DNA of 64,000 bases from Flavobacterium sp. SUN052 (GCF_028867935.1 NZ_JAPQNS010000004.1:186001-250000); one strand, 5' to 3'; positions 45,676 through 54,325 are shown, counted from the first letter of the stretch. Notes: generated by a model not told the origin, from the letters alone. Program-made: numbers and translations.

Positions 45676-46779
45676 TTACAGCACTTGTTGAGAGTGTTTC
45701 AAGGCCTCACCACTGTGGGCGAAGTAACAACATGGTACTCCGGCGGCTTCAATTTCACTGATTAGAGTTCGAGTTCGCTCGCGGTGGGGATTATGAACCT
45801 GCCGGAGATACACGGCTCGAATCTGACCAGGATAGTGCTTCACGACATCCCGGTAGATGGTTGGGTCGGCCTGCGTATCGTCGCCCAAGAGCACGAACTG
45901 ATGATTGGGAAAGGCTTTTAAAATTCGGGCAATCCGGTCGAGTTTGGTGTGGTGCTTGCCCTGCCCTGTTTTCAGTAGTTGAGACAAGCGCTTGAGCTGG
46001 CTGAGCATATACACACCGTCTGGTAGTTTCTGGCGCTCAGCAAATGTGATTATGTAATCGTACAGATTCCACTCACTGCTCGATACGTAGAAAAAAGGAT
46101 TTTGCTGGCCCGCTATCGCACAGGCATTGGCCAGAAATTGATAATGATTCACCACACCTTCAAACGGGTCGCGACTGTAGGCATTTTCGGTAAGAAGAAC
46201 CTGGAGCCGCTTGAAAATAGTGGCCGAATGGGAGATAAGAAACGTATCGTCGATGTCGGAAATAAAGCCGTATTGAGTTGGAAAAGGTACCAACACGCGC
46301 CCTTCGCCCGTGGCCAATACCGTTGCGGCTGGGCTGTCATTCTCTAGTAATTCTACGGAAACGGAGTTCCATCCTGGCATGGCGGGCACTGCAGGACAGT
46401 ACTCAAACCGAAAAAATCCGTCCACATCGGTTTGCATAATATGGTTGGTCCCTTTGAGCCGAACCGTTACACATGGTAAAGGTCGAACCATAAATAACCG
46501 TAGTAAAGCGAAGGTATTGGTCCAGATATTCTGACGGTATTTCCGACGGGGCAGCGGACTTAATTTAAAGGCATGTCCCTGCACCACCCAGCCATCAGCA
46601 TGGCCAAAACCCCGGTAAACACGAACAGTTGGGGCGTTGGTTAAGCGAAGCCACGATAAAAAAGTCGCTTTCAAGCCGCCAACCGGGCCTGAATCCTGTT
46701 TATCCGTTGAGCGTGTTTGTGGGTGGTGTTCCATAATCAAATGCTTAAGAGATAACATCTTGTTTAAAAAAGTTGACAT
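45676..46779 (-). CDS. App1-like phosphatase (DUF2183), phosphatidate phosphatase type
   Basis: The 367-residue frame has candidate starts at 46779, 46758 and 46734. The catalytic domain contains the HAD-type motif DIDDT (Asp175, Asp177, Thr179 in GFISDIDDTFLIS), then FFYVSSSEWNLYDYI and FVLLGDDTQADPTIYRDVV, as in yeast App1, a Mg-dependent phosphatidate phosphatase. The N-terminal half is a beta domain (VRVYRGFGHADGWVVQGHA). It is divergent from a diacylglycerol kinase gene 30 bp away, so this pair may interconvert phosphatidate and diacylglycerol. The substrate is inferred from the family. Confidence 0.85.
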   Translation of the reverse strand: MSTFLNKMLSLKHLIMEHHPQTRSTDKQDSGPVGGLKATFLSWLRLTNAPTVRVYRGFGHADGWVVQGHAFKLSPLPRRKYRQNIWTNTFALLRLFMVRPLPCVTVRLKGTNHIMQTDVDGFFRFEYCPAVPAMPGWNSVSVELLENDSPAATVLATGEGRVLVPFPTQYGFISDIDDTFLISHSATIFKRLQVLLTENAYSRDPFEGVVNHYQFLANACAIAGQQNPFFYVSSSEWNLYDYIITFAERQKLPDGVYMLSQLKRLSQLLKTGQGKHHTKLDRIARILKAFPNHQFVLLGDDTQADPTIYRDVVKHYPGQIRAVYLRQVHNPHRERTRTLISEIEAAGVPCCYFAHSGEALKHSQQVL

Positions 46780-46809
46780 CTCTCTTTATGCCATTCAACT
46801 ACCAAGCCG

Positions 46810-47685
46810 ATGAAACTGTTAGTAGCTGTTAATCCTGTGTCGGGTGGAATCGACAAAACTGAGTCTATTGCTCAAATAAGGGCCTTTTGCGAACAAAAAA
46901 CTATTGACCTCGACTTGGTGATGCTTACGGGCAAATCGGATCATGCCCTGATCCGTGAACACGTCCGCACTGGTAAACCCGACCGGCTGGTGGCTATGGG
47001 TGGCGATGGAACGATTAAAGATCTTGCCGAAGTAGCTATTGATGAGAACCTGCCGCTTGGGATTTTGCCCGGTGGTTCAGCTAACGGTATGGCTCGTGAA
47101 TTGAGTTTGCCCGCCGATTTAGCTGAGGCTCTGGAAGTAGTAGCCACTGGCAGGGAACAACCCATCGATGTGCTCAATGTGAACGGTGAGGTATGTTTGC
47201 ACCTGAGCGATATTGGCCTGAATGCACAGCTTATCAAGTATTACAAGCAGAATAACTGGCGGGGCATGTTTGGCTACGCACGTGGGGTAGCGCGGGTACT
47301 AATGCGCCGACGTGTGCTGGATGTGACGATCTGTACACCCCATCAGGAGTTCCATCGGCAGGGCATTATGGTAGCCCTGGCCAATGCCCGCATGTACGGT
47401 ACTGGCGCTGTAATTAACCCTGATGGCGACATGAGCGATGGTCGCTTTGAGGTGGTTTTACTACGACAGTTTTCCTGGACCGAGTTTCTGAAAATGTTCT
47501 GGCAGTTTCAACCGTATGACCCCCATAAAACCGAAATAATTGCCGCCAAATCCATCCACATCGAAACCAAACGGAAAGCTTATTTTCAGGTTGATGGCGA
47601 GTACCGGGGCCGTATTACTAAAATCGACGCGGAAGTTATGCCAGGAGCATTACGGGTGCTGTTGCCTATTACCAATACTAATTGA
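46810..47685 (+). CDS. diacylglycerol kinase family lipid kinase
   Basis: The 291-residue protein starts MKLLVAVNPVSGGIDK, the first family motif, followed by the nucleotide-binding GGDGT (64-68) in LVAMGGDGTIKDLAEV and by LGILPGGSANGMARELS. The C-terminal domain has INPDGDMSDGRFEVVLL and FQVDGEYRG. Bacterial members (DgkB/YegS-like) phosphorylate diacylglycerol or other lipids. It is divergent from the App1-type phosphatase gene. Confidence 0.93.
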   Translation: MKLLVAVNPVSGGIDKTESIAQIRAFCEQKTIDLDLVMLTGKSDHALIREHVRTGKPDRLVAMGGDGTIKDLAEVAIDENLPLGILPGGSANGMARELSLPADLAEALEVVATGREQPIDVLNVNGEVCLHLSDIGLNAQLIKYYKQNNWRGMFGYARGVARVLMRRRVLDVTICTPHQEFHRQGIMVALANARMYGTGAVINPDGDMSDGRFEVVLLRQFSWTEFLKMFWQFQPYDPHKTEIIAAKSIHIETKRKAYFQVDGEYRGRITKIDAEVMPGALRVLLPITNTN

Positions 47686-47759
47686 CCGTTCACACTTGAT
47701 TTAACATCCACAACCCCCATTACCCCGTTATATAAGTTCATCCTTAAACAACTTACCAC

Positions 47760-48053
47760 ATGGTTACTGTAGGATTACTAGTGCGATTAGAGGCAAAGCC
47801 TGGTAAAGAGCAAGCTGTTGCCGATTTTTTGAGAAGCGGGCTCCCTCTGGCGCAAAACGAGCCAGATACTATTAACTGGTATGGTATTCAGTTAGGACCT
47901 TCTACGTTTGGTATTTTCGATACCTTTCCTAGCGATTCAGGCCGTCAGGCCCATCTTAATGGCCCTATTGCAGCTGCTCTTATGGCCAATGCCGCCGACC
48001 TGTTGGCTTCGGATCCAGTGATTGAACCGGTCGAAATTTTAGCAAGCAAGTGA
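47760..48053 (+). CDS. antibiotic biosynthesis monooxygenase (ABM) domain protein
   Basis: The 97-residue protein has no signal. The ferredoxin-like ABM fold is suggested by VTVGLLVRLEAKPGKEQAVADFLRSG, NWYGIQLGPSTFGIFDTF and SDSGRQAHLNGPIAAALMA. Members are small cofactor-free oxygenases of quinones or haem, or proteins without known activity. The Asn in the second motif and the His in the third are conserved in many of them. A terminator follows. Confidence 0.83.
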   Translation: MVTVGLLVRLEAKPGKEQAVADFLRSGLPLAQNEPDTINWYGIQLGPSTFGIFDTFPSDSGRQAHLNGPIAAALMANAADLLASDPVIEPVEILASK

Positions 48054-48057
48054 AGGT

Positions 48058-48113
48058 AGGTTGTCCTGCCGACATGTAAATCCAATTCACTTTTCGGCAG
48101 GATAAACCTTTTT
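48058..48113 (+). terminator. intrinsic terminator after the ABM gene
   Basis: Stem 48064-48072 pairs with 48094-48102 over 9 bp (TCCTGCCGA/TCGGCAGGA), extended by AGGTT/AACCT (48058-48062 with 48105-48109) and followed by five T residues. The hairpin lies between convergent genes and touches the stop of the TonB receptor gene. Confidence 0.82.
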
Positions 48114-50532
48114 AGAATTTTACCTGCATTGTCAGGTAAACACTACGACCATCAGAAGGCAGAATTCCCGGTCCCGGATAGCCCGTTGCCCGACGTGTAT
48201 AGTACGCTCGATTAGCCAGGTTATTCAGGCTACTTTCCACCCTGAATCGCTTTAACTCATACGACACGCTGGCATCCATAATAGCGTAGGCCGGAATCAG
48301 GCCAATTACTGCCGAAACCCCTCCGTCGCGGGCGTTGGTGGCTTCAGAAAACTGATCGGATAGATAAGTGTATTGGAACGAGGCTTTCAAGTTCTTGTAG
48401 CCGACGCGTACTCCGCTTTTCAGATTTACGGCTGGGACAAACTCAACTTGCTTACCCACAACACCCGCAATTTCGCTGGCTCTATACTCCGACTTAATCA
48501 AGGCGATATTGGCAAACAGGACTCCACTGATGGGGGATACCGGATTTAATAACCGGACCAAATCTCCCTCAGCATACGATTCAAGACCCATAATGACCGC
48601 CCGACCAATGTTACCCCGTCGGCGGAGAACCCGGTCGTTGGCGTCATAAAACTGCACTTCGCCAATCCGATTATTGTAATTCAGCAGAAACGCGCTGACA
48701 TCAAAATTGTATAGCGTAGTTTGAACGCTTCGTACCCCCAAATCAAGTGAATACCCTTTTTCATCTTTCAGATTCGGGTCAATCAACGATGACGGGTTCG
48801 CAATGCGCATATCGCTGAAGGTGATAGAGCGGTAATTCTGGGATAGGTTTCCGTAGATGTCCAGCGTTGCAGTCGGCTTATAACTGAGGCCCAATCCGCC
48901 CATTACGAACATCCGTCCGTTAGTTCGCTGTTCATCGGTAAATGATGAGGCTATAACGTTTCCGGCTAAATCGCGGGTGAGCGTGCCGTAAAAGCCAGTG
49001 GCTGTGGTGTAAATATACTCGTAGCGAACGCCGGGTGTGATTGATAATTTATCACCGATATACAGGATGTTTTCGGCAAACAGCGACACGTTTCGGTTTG
49101 GAAAGCGGTAATCGCTTGTGATGGCCTGCTCACTGTCGATAAACGAGAAATTGGCGTCTTTTCCGGTACTACCAAATCCCTGAACGCTGTGATTGTAGCC
49201 GTGATAGTATCGACTTCCCACCAGCAGCACCGACTGACGACCGCTTACTTCATACCGTTTTAGAAACCGTGCTTCCGCTCCCCAGTTGGTAAAATCTCCT
49301 TTGATCAGATCGCGCTCACTATTGTCGTCTACACTGGCTACACGATTCGGTCGGAAGCCAATGGAGTACCTATAAGCCATTAGGCCAAATAGACGGACGT
49401 TTACTTCATTCCGCGTATTGAATTTATGATCGAAATGCAGGGCGGGCATGGTCCAGTTGACCTTAAACCAATTGCGTTCGCGGTTGCTCTGACGCGGGTC
49501 TTCACGAAACATGGCGTCGCTCAGGCCACCGGGTTGCTGAGCCAGGTAACTCATTTGAGTTAGGTCGACGCCCAGGGTTGTTTTTTCAGTAGGGTGGTAG
49601 TCAACGTCGGCGTAGGCGGTGTAGTTGGTGAAGTGTGAATTGGGGCGCCAGCCGTTACCTTGCTTGTACTGGAAAAACGAGTAGTACGAAACCTTACCTA
49701 CTGTTCCGCTTGCACTTGTAAACCCATTATAAAACCCAAACGAGCCCACGGTTTGCCGGGCCACGATCTGGAGTTTTCGGTCCGTAACGGGTTTGCGCAT
49801 CACAAAATTGAGCAAGCCGCCAAACTGCGTGCCATATTGTAAAGAGGCTGCACCTCGCACCACCTGAATCCGGCCAACGGCCTCAATGGGCGGTGTGTAA
49901 TAACTTTCCGGGTATCCGAGGGCGTCAGCACTGATGTCGTAGCCATTTTGCCGAACGTTGAAGTTTGATGTACGGTTGGGATCAAGACCACGCCCGCCAA
50001 TGCTCAATTGTAGGCCCGCGCCTTCGTTTTCCCAGATGTTTAGGCCCGCTACACGAGAATAAATCTGGCGGGCGTTGTTGGTCGAAAGATTGGCCACCAA
50101 CTGATCGGGGATAATTACTTCGGACTTTTTGCCTTCGTAAATGCCCAACCCTTCAACGCCCCGCATTCGGGTAAAGCCAAAGTCAGACTGCTGATCTTTA
50201 ATGATCACCTCACTTAGGGTTTCGGTTCGGCTCACTAGGGTAATTGTCACCTGCGTATCCTGACCATTAATAATGGCCGTTTGTTTAGACGCCTTGAAAT
50301 CAGGATGTGCTGTGTTCAGATCGTATCGCCCTGATGACAGGTTATCGAACCGAAACTGGCCGAGGCTGTCCGTTGCAACCGAACGGTTGCCGTTCCCGAG
50401 ATAGATTGTACAACCAGCAACGCCTGCACTATCTTGACGGGTTACCACCCGCCCCGTTAACTGGTACTGAGCCAGCGCATTAATCGAAAAAAGCAGACTC
50501 AACAGAATATTAAAAACCGAAAATTTCATCAT
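48112..50532 (-). CDS. TonB-dependent outer-membrane receptor of the imelysin cluster
   Basis: The protein is 806 residues from the ATG at 50532 (MMKFSVFNILLSLLFSINALA, signal peptide); the longer frame to 50604 has no signal-like start. The N-terminus is a CarboxypepD_reg domain (YQLTGRVVTRQDSAGVAGC onward). The plug follows (SRVAGLNIWENEGAGLQLSIGGRGLDP, IQVVRGAASLQYGTQFGGLLNFVMRKP) and then a 22-strand barrel. The gene overlaps the HTTM gene by 23 bp and is last in the DUF4856-imelysin-HTTM run. With imelysin proteins in EfeM/IrpA-type systems, the context suggests uptake of iron or an iron complex. Confidence 0.9.
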   Translation of the reverse strand: MMKFSVFNILLSLLFSINALAQYQLTGRVVTRQDSAGVAGCTIYLGNGNRSVATDSLGQFRFDNLSSGRYDLNTAHPDFKASKQTAIINGQDTQVTITLVSRTETLSEVIIKDQQSDFGFTRMRGVEGLGIYEGKKSEVIIPDQLVANLSTNNARQIYSRVAGLNIWENEGAGLQLSIGGRGLDPNRTSNFNVRQNGYDISADALGYPESYYTPPIEAVGRIQVVRGAASLQYGTQFGGLLNFVMRKPVTDRKLQIVARQTVGSFGFYNGFTSASGTVGKVSYYSFFQYKQGNGWRPNSHFTNYTAYADVDYHPTEKTTLGVDLTQMSYLAQQPGGLSDAMFREDPRQSNRERNWFKVNWTMPALHFDHKFNTRNEVNVRLFGLMAYRYSIGFRPNRVASVDDNSERDLIKGDFTNWGAEARFLKRYEVSGRQSVLLVGSRYYHGYNHSVQGFGSTGKDANFSFIDSEQAITSDYRFPNRNVSLFAENILYIGDKLSITPGVRYEYIYTTATGFYGTLTRDLAGNVIASSFTDEQRTNGRMFVMGGLGLSYKPTATLDIYGNLSQNYRSITFSDMRIANPSSLIDPNLKDEKGYSLDLGVRSVQTTLYNFDVSAFLLNYNNRIGEVQFYDANDRVLRRRGNIGRAVIMGLESYAEGDLVRLLNPVSPISGVLFANIALIKSEYRASEIAGVVGKQVEFVPAVNLKSGVRVGYKNLKASFQYTYLSDQFSEATNARDGGVSAVIGLIPAYAIMDASVSYELKRFRVESSLNNLANRAYYTRRATGYPGPGILPSDGRSVYLTMQVKF

Positions 50533-51853
50533 CAAAAGGGGTAATCCATGATTTGGGGGCCAGAGAGTCGTGTTCTTTGGCCAAATCTGTAGTTGGGTCG
50601 ACAAGCGGTTTGCCCATCCTGCCGTTTAATGCCACGTAAGAGTCAACATACACTTGTGGCGTATGAAAACCCTTGCTAGCGAAATGGTCCCGCAGTTTAT
50701 GGGCGAACTGGAGCAGCATATCGGGCTGGGTACTCATCATTTTTTCCTGCAAAGGCGTCAGGAACTGCGTGTTGTTGACCACCACGCGCTTGCCGGTTTC
50801 ATCTTTTACAGTGAACTGAGCGTAGCCCGCTTTCTCCATCAGCATCACCCGCCACGAAAACCGGTATCCTTGTTCAGTCCAGAATAATTCTCCGGGATAA
50901 AGCCAATATCGGAACGGGAACAGCAACTGAATTATAAAAAACAGACCCAATGTCGCCAGCAACGTTTTATGAATTGCTGGCTGGTATTTGTACGCTTTGT
51001 TCGGGCGTAGAAAGTGCGTCGATGCTGATAGCCAGCTGCCTAGCCGTTGGATAATTGACTGGTGAAAAGCAGGAGAGAAAAACAACAGGGCCGTAACAAT
51101 CATAATGTACGGAAACATGCCAATTGGAAACAGCAGCGCTGTAAGGCCGTGAAAAATAACTACGGCGGCATAGGCCCAGGGTCGGGTACGACGATTCCAG
51201 AGTAAAAACGGAATACTCAAGTCATACAAACACCCGAACCAGCTAAACACATAGGCTACCCACGGGTAATTGAACAGAAACCCGATAATTGGGGTGTCGT
51301 TGCGGGCAGGGAGCCAGATTCGGAGGGGTAGAGCCTGAAGCAGCCAGTCGCTGTTAATTTTGGCGATACCGGCGTACACATAGAGAATGCCAATCAGCAA
51401 TTTTAACGCGTTAGGGCACCAGGCAGGGATCCGGTCGGCCAACAAGGTCGGACGACGGTAAGCATCCAGTGAAAAATAGGCGTGAGCAGGCAAAAAAATC
51501 AGCAGCAGACACACCATACTAGTGAAGTAATAATGGTTGAGATACGTGCTTTTGTCAATGAGTTCAATGTACGTAAAGCTCAAAAATAACCCTATGACGG
51601 CCACCCGGTAAAACAACCCAAGGGCTACCAACAACGCAGAAAGGCCACAAACGGCAAAAAGTCCGTAGGTCCACTGTCCCAGTGGCCGTACGAACTCAAA
51701 ACCGTAGAATGGAAAGAAAAATGTTGGGTCAATATACAGCTCCTCAATCCAGCCTTTGCTCCAGAACCGGACGATGCTCCCGAAAAGCATCAGTCCAAAC
51801 GCTATACGGAACATGGCTAACGGAGCGGCATGTACCGGTTTAGTCCCCGTCAT
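50510..51853 (-). CDS. HTTM domain membrane protein (vitamin K-dependent gamma-carboxylase-related)
   Basis: The 447-residue inner-membrane protein has an N-terminal HTTM region (APLAMFRIAFGLMLFGSIVRFWSKGW, YIDPTFFFPFYGFEFVRPLGQWTY), several more membrane helices with HHYYFTSMVCLLLIFLPAHAYFSLD, and a soluble C-terminal domain of about 140 residues. HTTM proteins are distant relatives of vitamin K-dependent gamma-glutamyl carboxylase; their bacterial function is mostly unknown. It overlaps the imelysin stop by 14 bp and the TonB receptor start by 23 bp, so translation is coupled on both sides. A role in modifying a metal-binding partner is an attractive inference only. Confidence 0.85.
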   Translation of the reverse strand: MTGTKPVHAAPLAMFRIAFGLMLFGSIVRFWSKGWIEELYIDPTFFFPFYGFEFVRPLGQWTYGLFAVCGLSALLVALGLFYRVAVIGLFLSFTYIELIDKSTYLNHYYFTSMVCLLLIFLPAHAYFSLDAYRRPTLLADRIPAWCPNALKLLIGILYVYAGIAKINSDWLLQALPLRIWLPARNDTPIIGFLFNYPWVAYVFSWFGCLYDLSIPFLLWNRRTRPWAYAAVVIFHGLTALLFPIGMFPYIMIVTALLFFSPAFHQSIIQRLGSWLSASTHFLRPNKAYKYQPAIHKTLLATLGLFFIIQLLFPFRYWLYPGELFWTEQGYRFSWRVMLMEKAGYAQFTVKDETGKRVVVNNTQFLTPLQEKMMSTQPDMLLQFAHKLRDHFASKGFHTPQVYVDSYVALNGRMGKPLVDPTTDLAKEHDSLAPKSWITPFDDEIFGF

Positions 51854-52985
51854 TATCGGTGTAAGTGATCGTAATGCTCATGGCCGTAGTCATATCCACT
51901 TTTAGCATTCGAACGGCTTTTTGCATCTCGGTATATACCAGTACTACAGCAGCATTGTTGGCCTTCACATCATCGTGCAACGGGCCTTTCAAGGCATTCA
52001 GTTGGGTCGCACTGCTCGTGAACTGCGCGTTGATAATATCGGTCAGCGCTGTTCCGGTGCGGCTGTCTTTAGCTCCCAAACCGTTCAAATATGTTTTCAG
52101 ACCAGGGCCTTCAACGCCGGTTTTCACGCTTTTGCCGTTGAAAAAATCAACTACGGCCTGATGCGCTGTTTTGGCCAGCGTCAACGATAGTTCTTTTTTA
52201 TAGAATGACTCTATTTTTTCGGGAGCGACAACCCCATTGGTCATTGCACCCGATGGAATCCCAATCTTACCCGACCGGATATATCGTTCGTAATGAAGCA
52301 CAAAGCCATTTACCAACTTCGAGGTGGAACAACCTGCATCCAGTCCCGTGCAGTTCACAAACGTATCCCGGTAGCTACCCGTCCACTCCGAATAAACAGT
52401 TGAAAACTGGGCATTCATCTGGCTCGTTATGCGTTTGAGATAGGCGATCCGTTTGGCGGCATCAGCGGCCGTTGTGTACTTAGCCAGAATTGCCTCATCC
52501 GATGCGGCAAGGCCGTTGATTAGATAATCTAGGGCCGGAAACCCTTGTTTCGGGTAAGACGATGGTACATCCAGCGAAGCCGATGAACCCGTCACGATGT
52601 TCTCTTCAATGCCCGTCGTATTGGCTGGGTAAATGTTGAAAAAGTACCGAAGTGTGTGGTTCTCAGCCGGACCAACGTCAAATAATTCCACTTTTTGCCA
52701 TTCGGTATAAGCAACCACCCAAGCTTGCCGAAATTCGGTTAATGATGCCTGACTCGGTTTAGCCGAAAACGCATCGGCCTTCGTCAGCATAGCGTCGAAG
52801 GTCGTTTTGAAATTGGCGTAGCTGGGCAAAATGATATTGTCAGCTATGTTGGTCAGCATCACCTTGCGGTCGGTAGCCGCATCAGTACCGGGTTGCGGAG
52901 TTGGCACCGAATTATCTGTAGTACCCGTTGAACAGGCCCACATCAGGGCGATGCAAAGAGCGACAAGTGGGAATTTAGTAAGCAT
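51840..52985 (-). CDS. imelysin family (M75) lipoprotein
   Basis: The protein is 381 residues from the ATG at 52985 (MLTKFPLVALCIALMWACSTG), with a lipobox placing the lipidated Cys at about residue 18. The frame stays open to 53090, but that extension translates palindrome P5. The imelysin fold is a helical bundle with two halves; EFRQAWVVAYTEWQKVELFDVGPAE marks the first and FPALDYLINGL the second. The GxHxxE motif of classic imelysins is replaced by GFPALD, so the usual His is absent. Imelysin-like proteins bind iron in bacterial uptake systems. It lies between the DUF4856 and HTTM genes. Confidence 0.9.
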   Translation of the reverse strand: MLTKFPLVALCIALMWACSTGTTDNSVPTPQPGTDAATDRKVMLTNIADNIILPSYANFKTTFDAMLTKADAFSAKPSQASLTEFRQAWVVAYTEWQKVELFDVGPAENHTLRYFFNIYPANTTGIEENIVTGSSASLDVPSSYPKQGFPALDYLINGLAASDEAILAKYTTAADAAKRIAYLKRITSQMNAQFSTVYSEWTGSYRDTFVNCTGLDAGCSTSKLVNGFVLHYERYIRSGKIGIPSGAMTNGVVAPEKIESFYKKELSLTLAKTAHQAVVDFFNGKSVKTGVEGPGLKTYLNGLGAKDSRTGTALTDIINAQFTSSATQLNALKGPLHDDVKANNAAVVLVYTEMQKAVRMLKVDMTTAMSITITYTDNDGD

Positions 52986-52996
52986 AATAATTTGGG

Positions 52997-53081
52997 GACA
53001 CAGAGATACGCGGAGAAGCACAAAGTTTAGAGAATCAAATCTCTCTGTGGCACTCTGTGCTTCTTTGTGTAACTCTGTGTC
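52997..53081. repeat. long palindrome P5 (CACAGAG-word type) inside the imelysin operon
   Basis: Arms 52997-53025 and 53053-53081 pair over 29 positions with one mismatch and four G-U type differences. An inner short pairing (AGAGA/TCTCT) lies in the loop. It fills the 104-bp gap between the DUF4856 stop and the imelysin start and could be an RNA processing or attenuation site. Confidence 0.8.
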
Positions 53082-53089
53082 AAAACTCA

Positions 53090-54253
53090 TTAGTTTGTGA
53101 TGTTAAACTTCGTTTTGATAGCTGCTGAAGCCGCATCAATTTTTGCATTGGTCAGACCCCAGAAACCGTTAGGAGCCGAGTAAACCAGCGGATTCAGAAT
53201 GCCATCGGAGAAGGCCGCATCGCCACCGTTCAGTTTTGCAAAACGAAGCGAATAAATAAAGCCTAATCCTTCGCCAATAGCGTGAGCGCGGGCGGCATCG
53301 TTGGTACCGTTTGTTTTCCATTTTCCCAGATACCCAAGGGCAGCAGCTGCCACCGCCTTTTCCATTTCCTGACGGATAAGGGTTGCCTGAGCTTTCAAGG
53401 TAGTCGCATCGTTGTTCACAATAGCGGCACGGCCTTTCAGCAGGGCAGGGTGGATTTTGGCAAAGCCGTCTTTGTTGTATTCCCAGATGTACGAGCCAAG
53501 GAAACTCTCGCCCGATGACGTTGCAGTGGCCTTGCTACCGTATACCGAGTTGACGGTAAGGATGCCAAAAATTTCGTCCCAGTTTTGCTCTAATTGCGTA
53601 TAGTTTTTACCCGCCACCAGCACAGTGTTATCGGCCGACAGATTTTTGTCGCTCAGCAGCACATTACCAATATAATCAAGCTGGAAGCCTCCAATGAGGC
53701 TTTTCTGAATAATTTGAGCCCACTCGATGCCTTTTTCGTCAACCAGGTAAGTGCCCAGTTTACCCGCTTTCCCCTCAGCAGCCGTGGCCGAAACAGATTT
53801 GCTGGCCGTGGCCATCGACGTGAATGCAGCTTCAATAGTTTGCCGCTCTTTCTCCGCATCTGCCAGCGATGAAGCAGTCACCGACCGCAACTGAACACCT
53901 GATGAATTAAGTGCTGCATACGTTCCCGAAAATGGTGCGCTGCTGTTAGCAAACATATTTTTCAGTACGTTGGCATCAACCGGAGTCAGCGTACTAACTG
54001 CCGTTGAGTTGTAGGTATTGATAGCCCGAAATATCAGCAGGCGGTTGCTGCCTGTGGTCAGATCAACCGTTTTAGCTCCCTTGTCATCTACAAAAGCATT
54101 GGCATACGTGGCAGTGTCTTTCAGGCTCGAATAGTCAATTGATTTACGAAGCTGAACAGGGGCAACGTTAGAACTATCATCATTACAGGCCGTTAAGCCA
54201 AAGGTTAAAAAAGAGGCAGTTAAAAGAGAAATGGAGAGGAGATGCTGGCGCAT
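53090..54253 (-). CDS. DUF4856 domain lipoprotein
   Basis: The 387-residue protein has a lipoprotein signal (LTASFLTFGLTACNDDSS), with the lipidated Cys at about residue 23. The mature region begins YSSLKDTATYANAFVDDKG and is helical and rich in Ala and Ser, with KGIEWAQIIQKSLIGGFQLDYIGNVLL and SFLGSYIWEYNKDGFAKIHPALLKGR, typical of DUF4856 proteins that accompany imelysins in Bacteroidetes. It is the first gene of the run and probably faces the periplasm or surface. A -7 box TACCTTTG (minus strand) lies at 54285-54292. Confidence 0.85.
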   Translation of the reverse strand: MRQHLLSISLLTASFLTFGLTACNDDSSNVAPVQLRKSIDYSSLKDTATYANAFVDDKGAKTVDLTTGSNRLLIFRAINTYNSTAVSTLTPVDANVLKNMFANSSAPFSGTYAALNSSGVQLRSVTASSLADAEKERQTIEAAFTSMATASKSVSATAAEGKAGKLGTYLVDEKGIEWAQIIQKSLIGGFQLDYIGNVLLSDKNLSADNTVLVAGKNYTQLEQNWDEIFGILTVNSVYGSKATATSSGESFLGSYIWEYNKDGFAKIHPALLKGRAAIVNNDATTLKAQATLIRQEMEKAVAAAALGYLGKWKTNGTNDAARAHAIGEGLGFIYSLRFAKLNGGDAAFSDGILNPLVYSAPNGFWGLTNAKIDAASAAIKTKFNITN

Positions 54254-54284
54254 GGTAGTCAGGTCGTTCTGATGTATGATGCCT

Positions 54285-54292
54285 CAAAGGTA
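54285..54292 (-). promoter_or_regulatory. candidate -7 box of the DUF4856-imelysin operon
   Basis: Minus-strand TACCTTTG matches TAnnTTTG. The region upstream is very AT-rich (TTATATTATAATTAG), where a regulator such as Fur could bind, but no clear Fur box is seen. No TTG lies at 17-21 nt. Confidence 0.4.
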
Positions 54293-54325
54293 AAGTGTTA
54301 TTTAGACTAATTATAATATAAGGTC

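Noticed and set aside
52985..53090. A longer N-terminus for the imelysin protein starting at 53090.
   Set aside because: The extension translates palindrome P5 and would bury the clear lipoprotein signal that starts at 52985.
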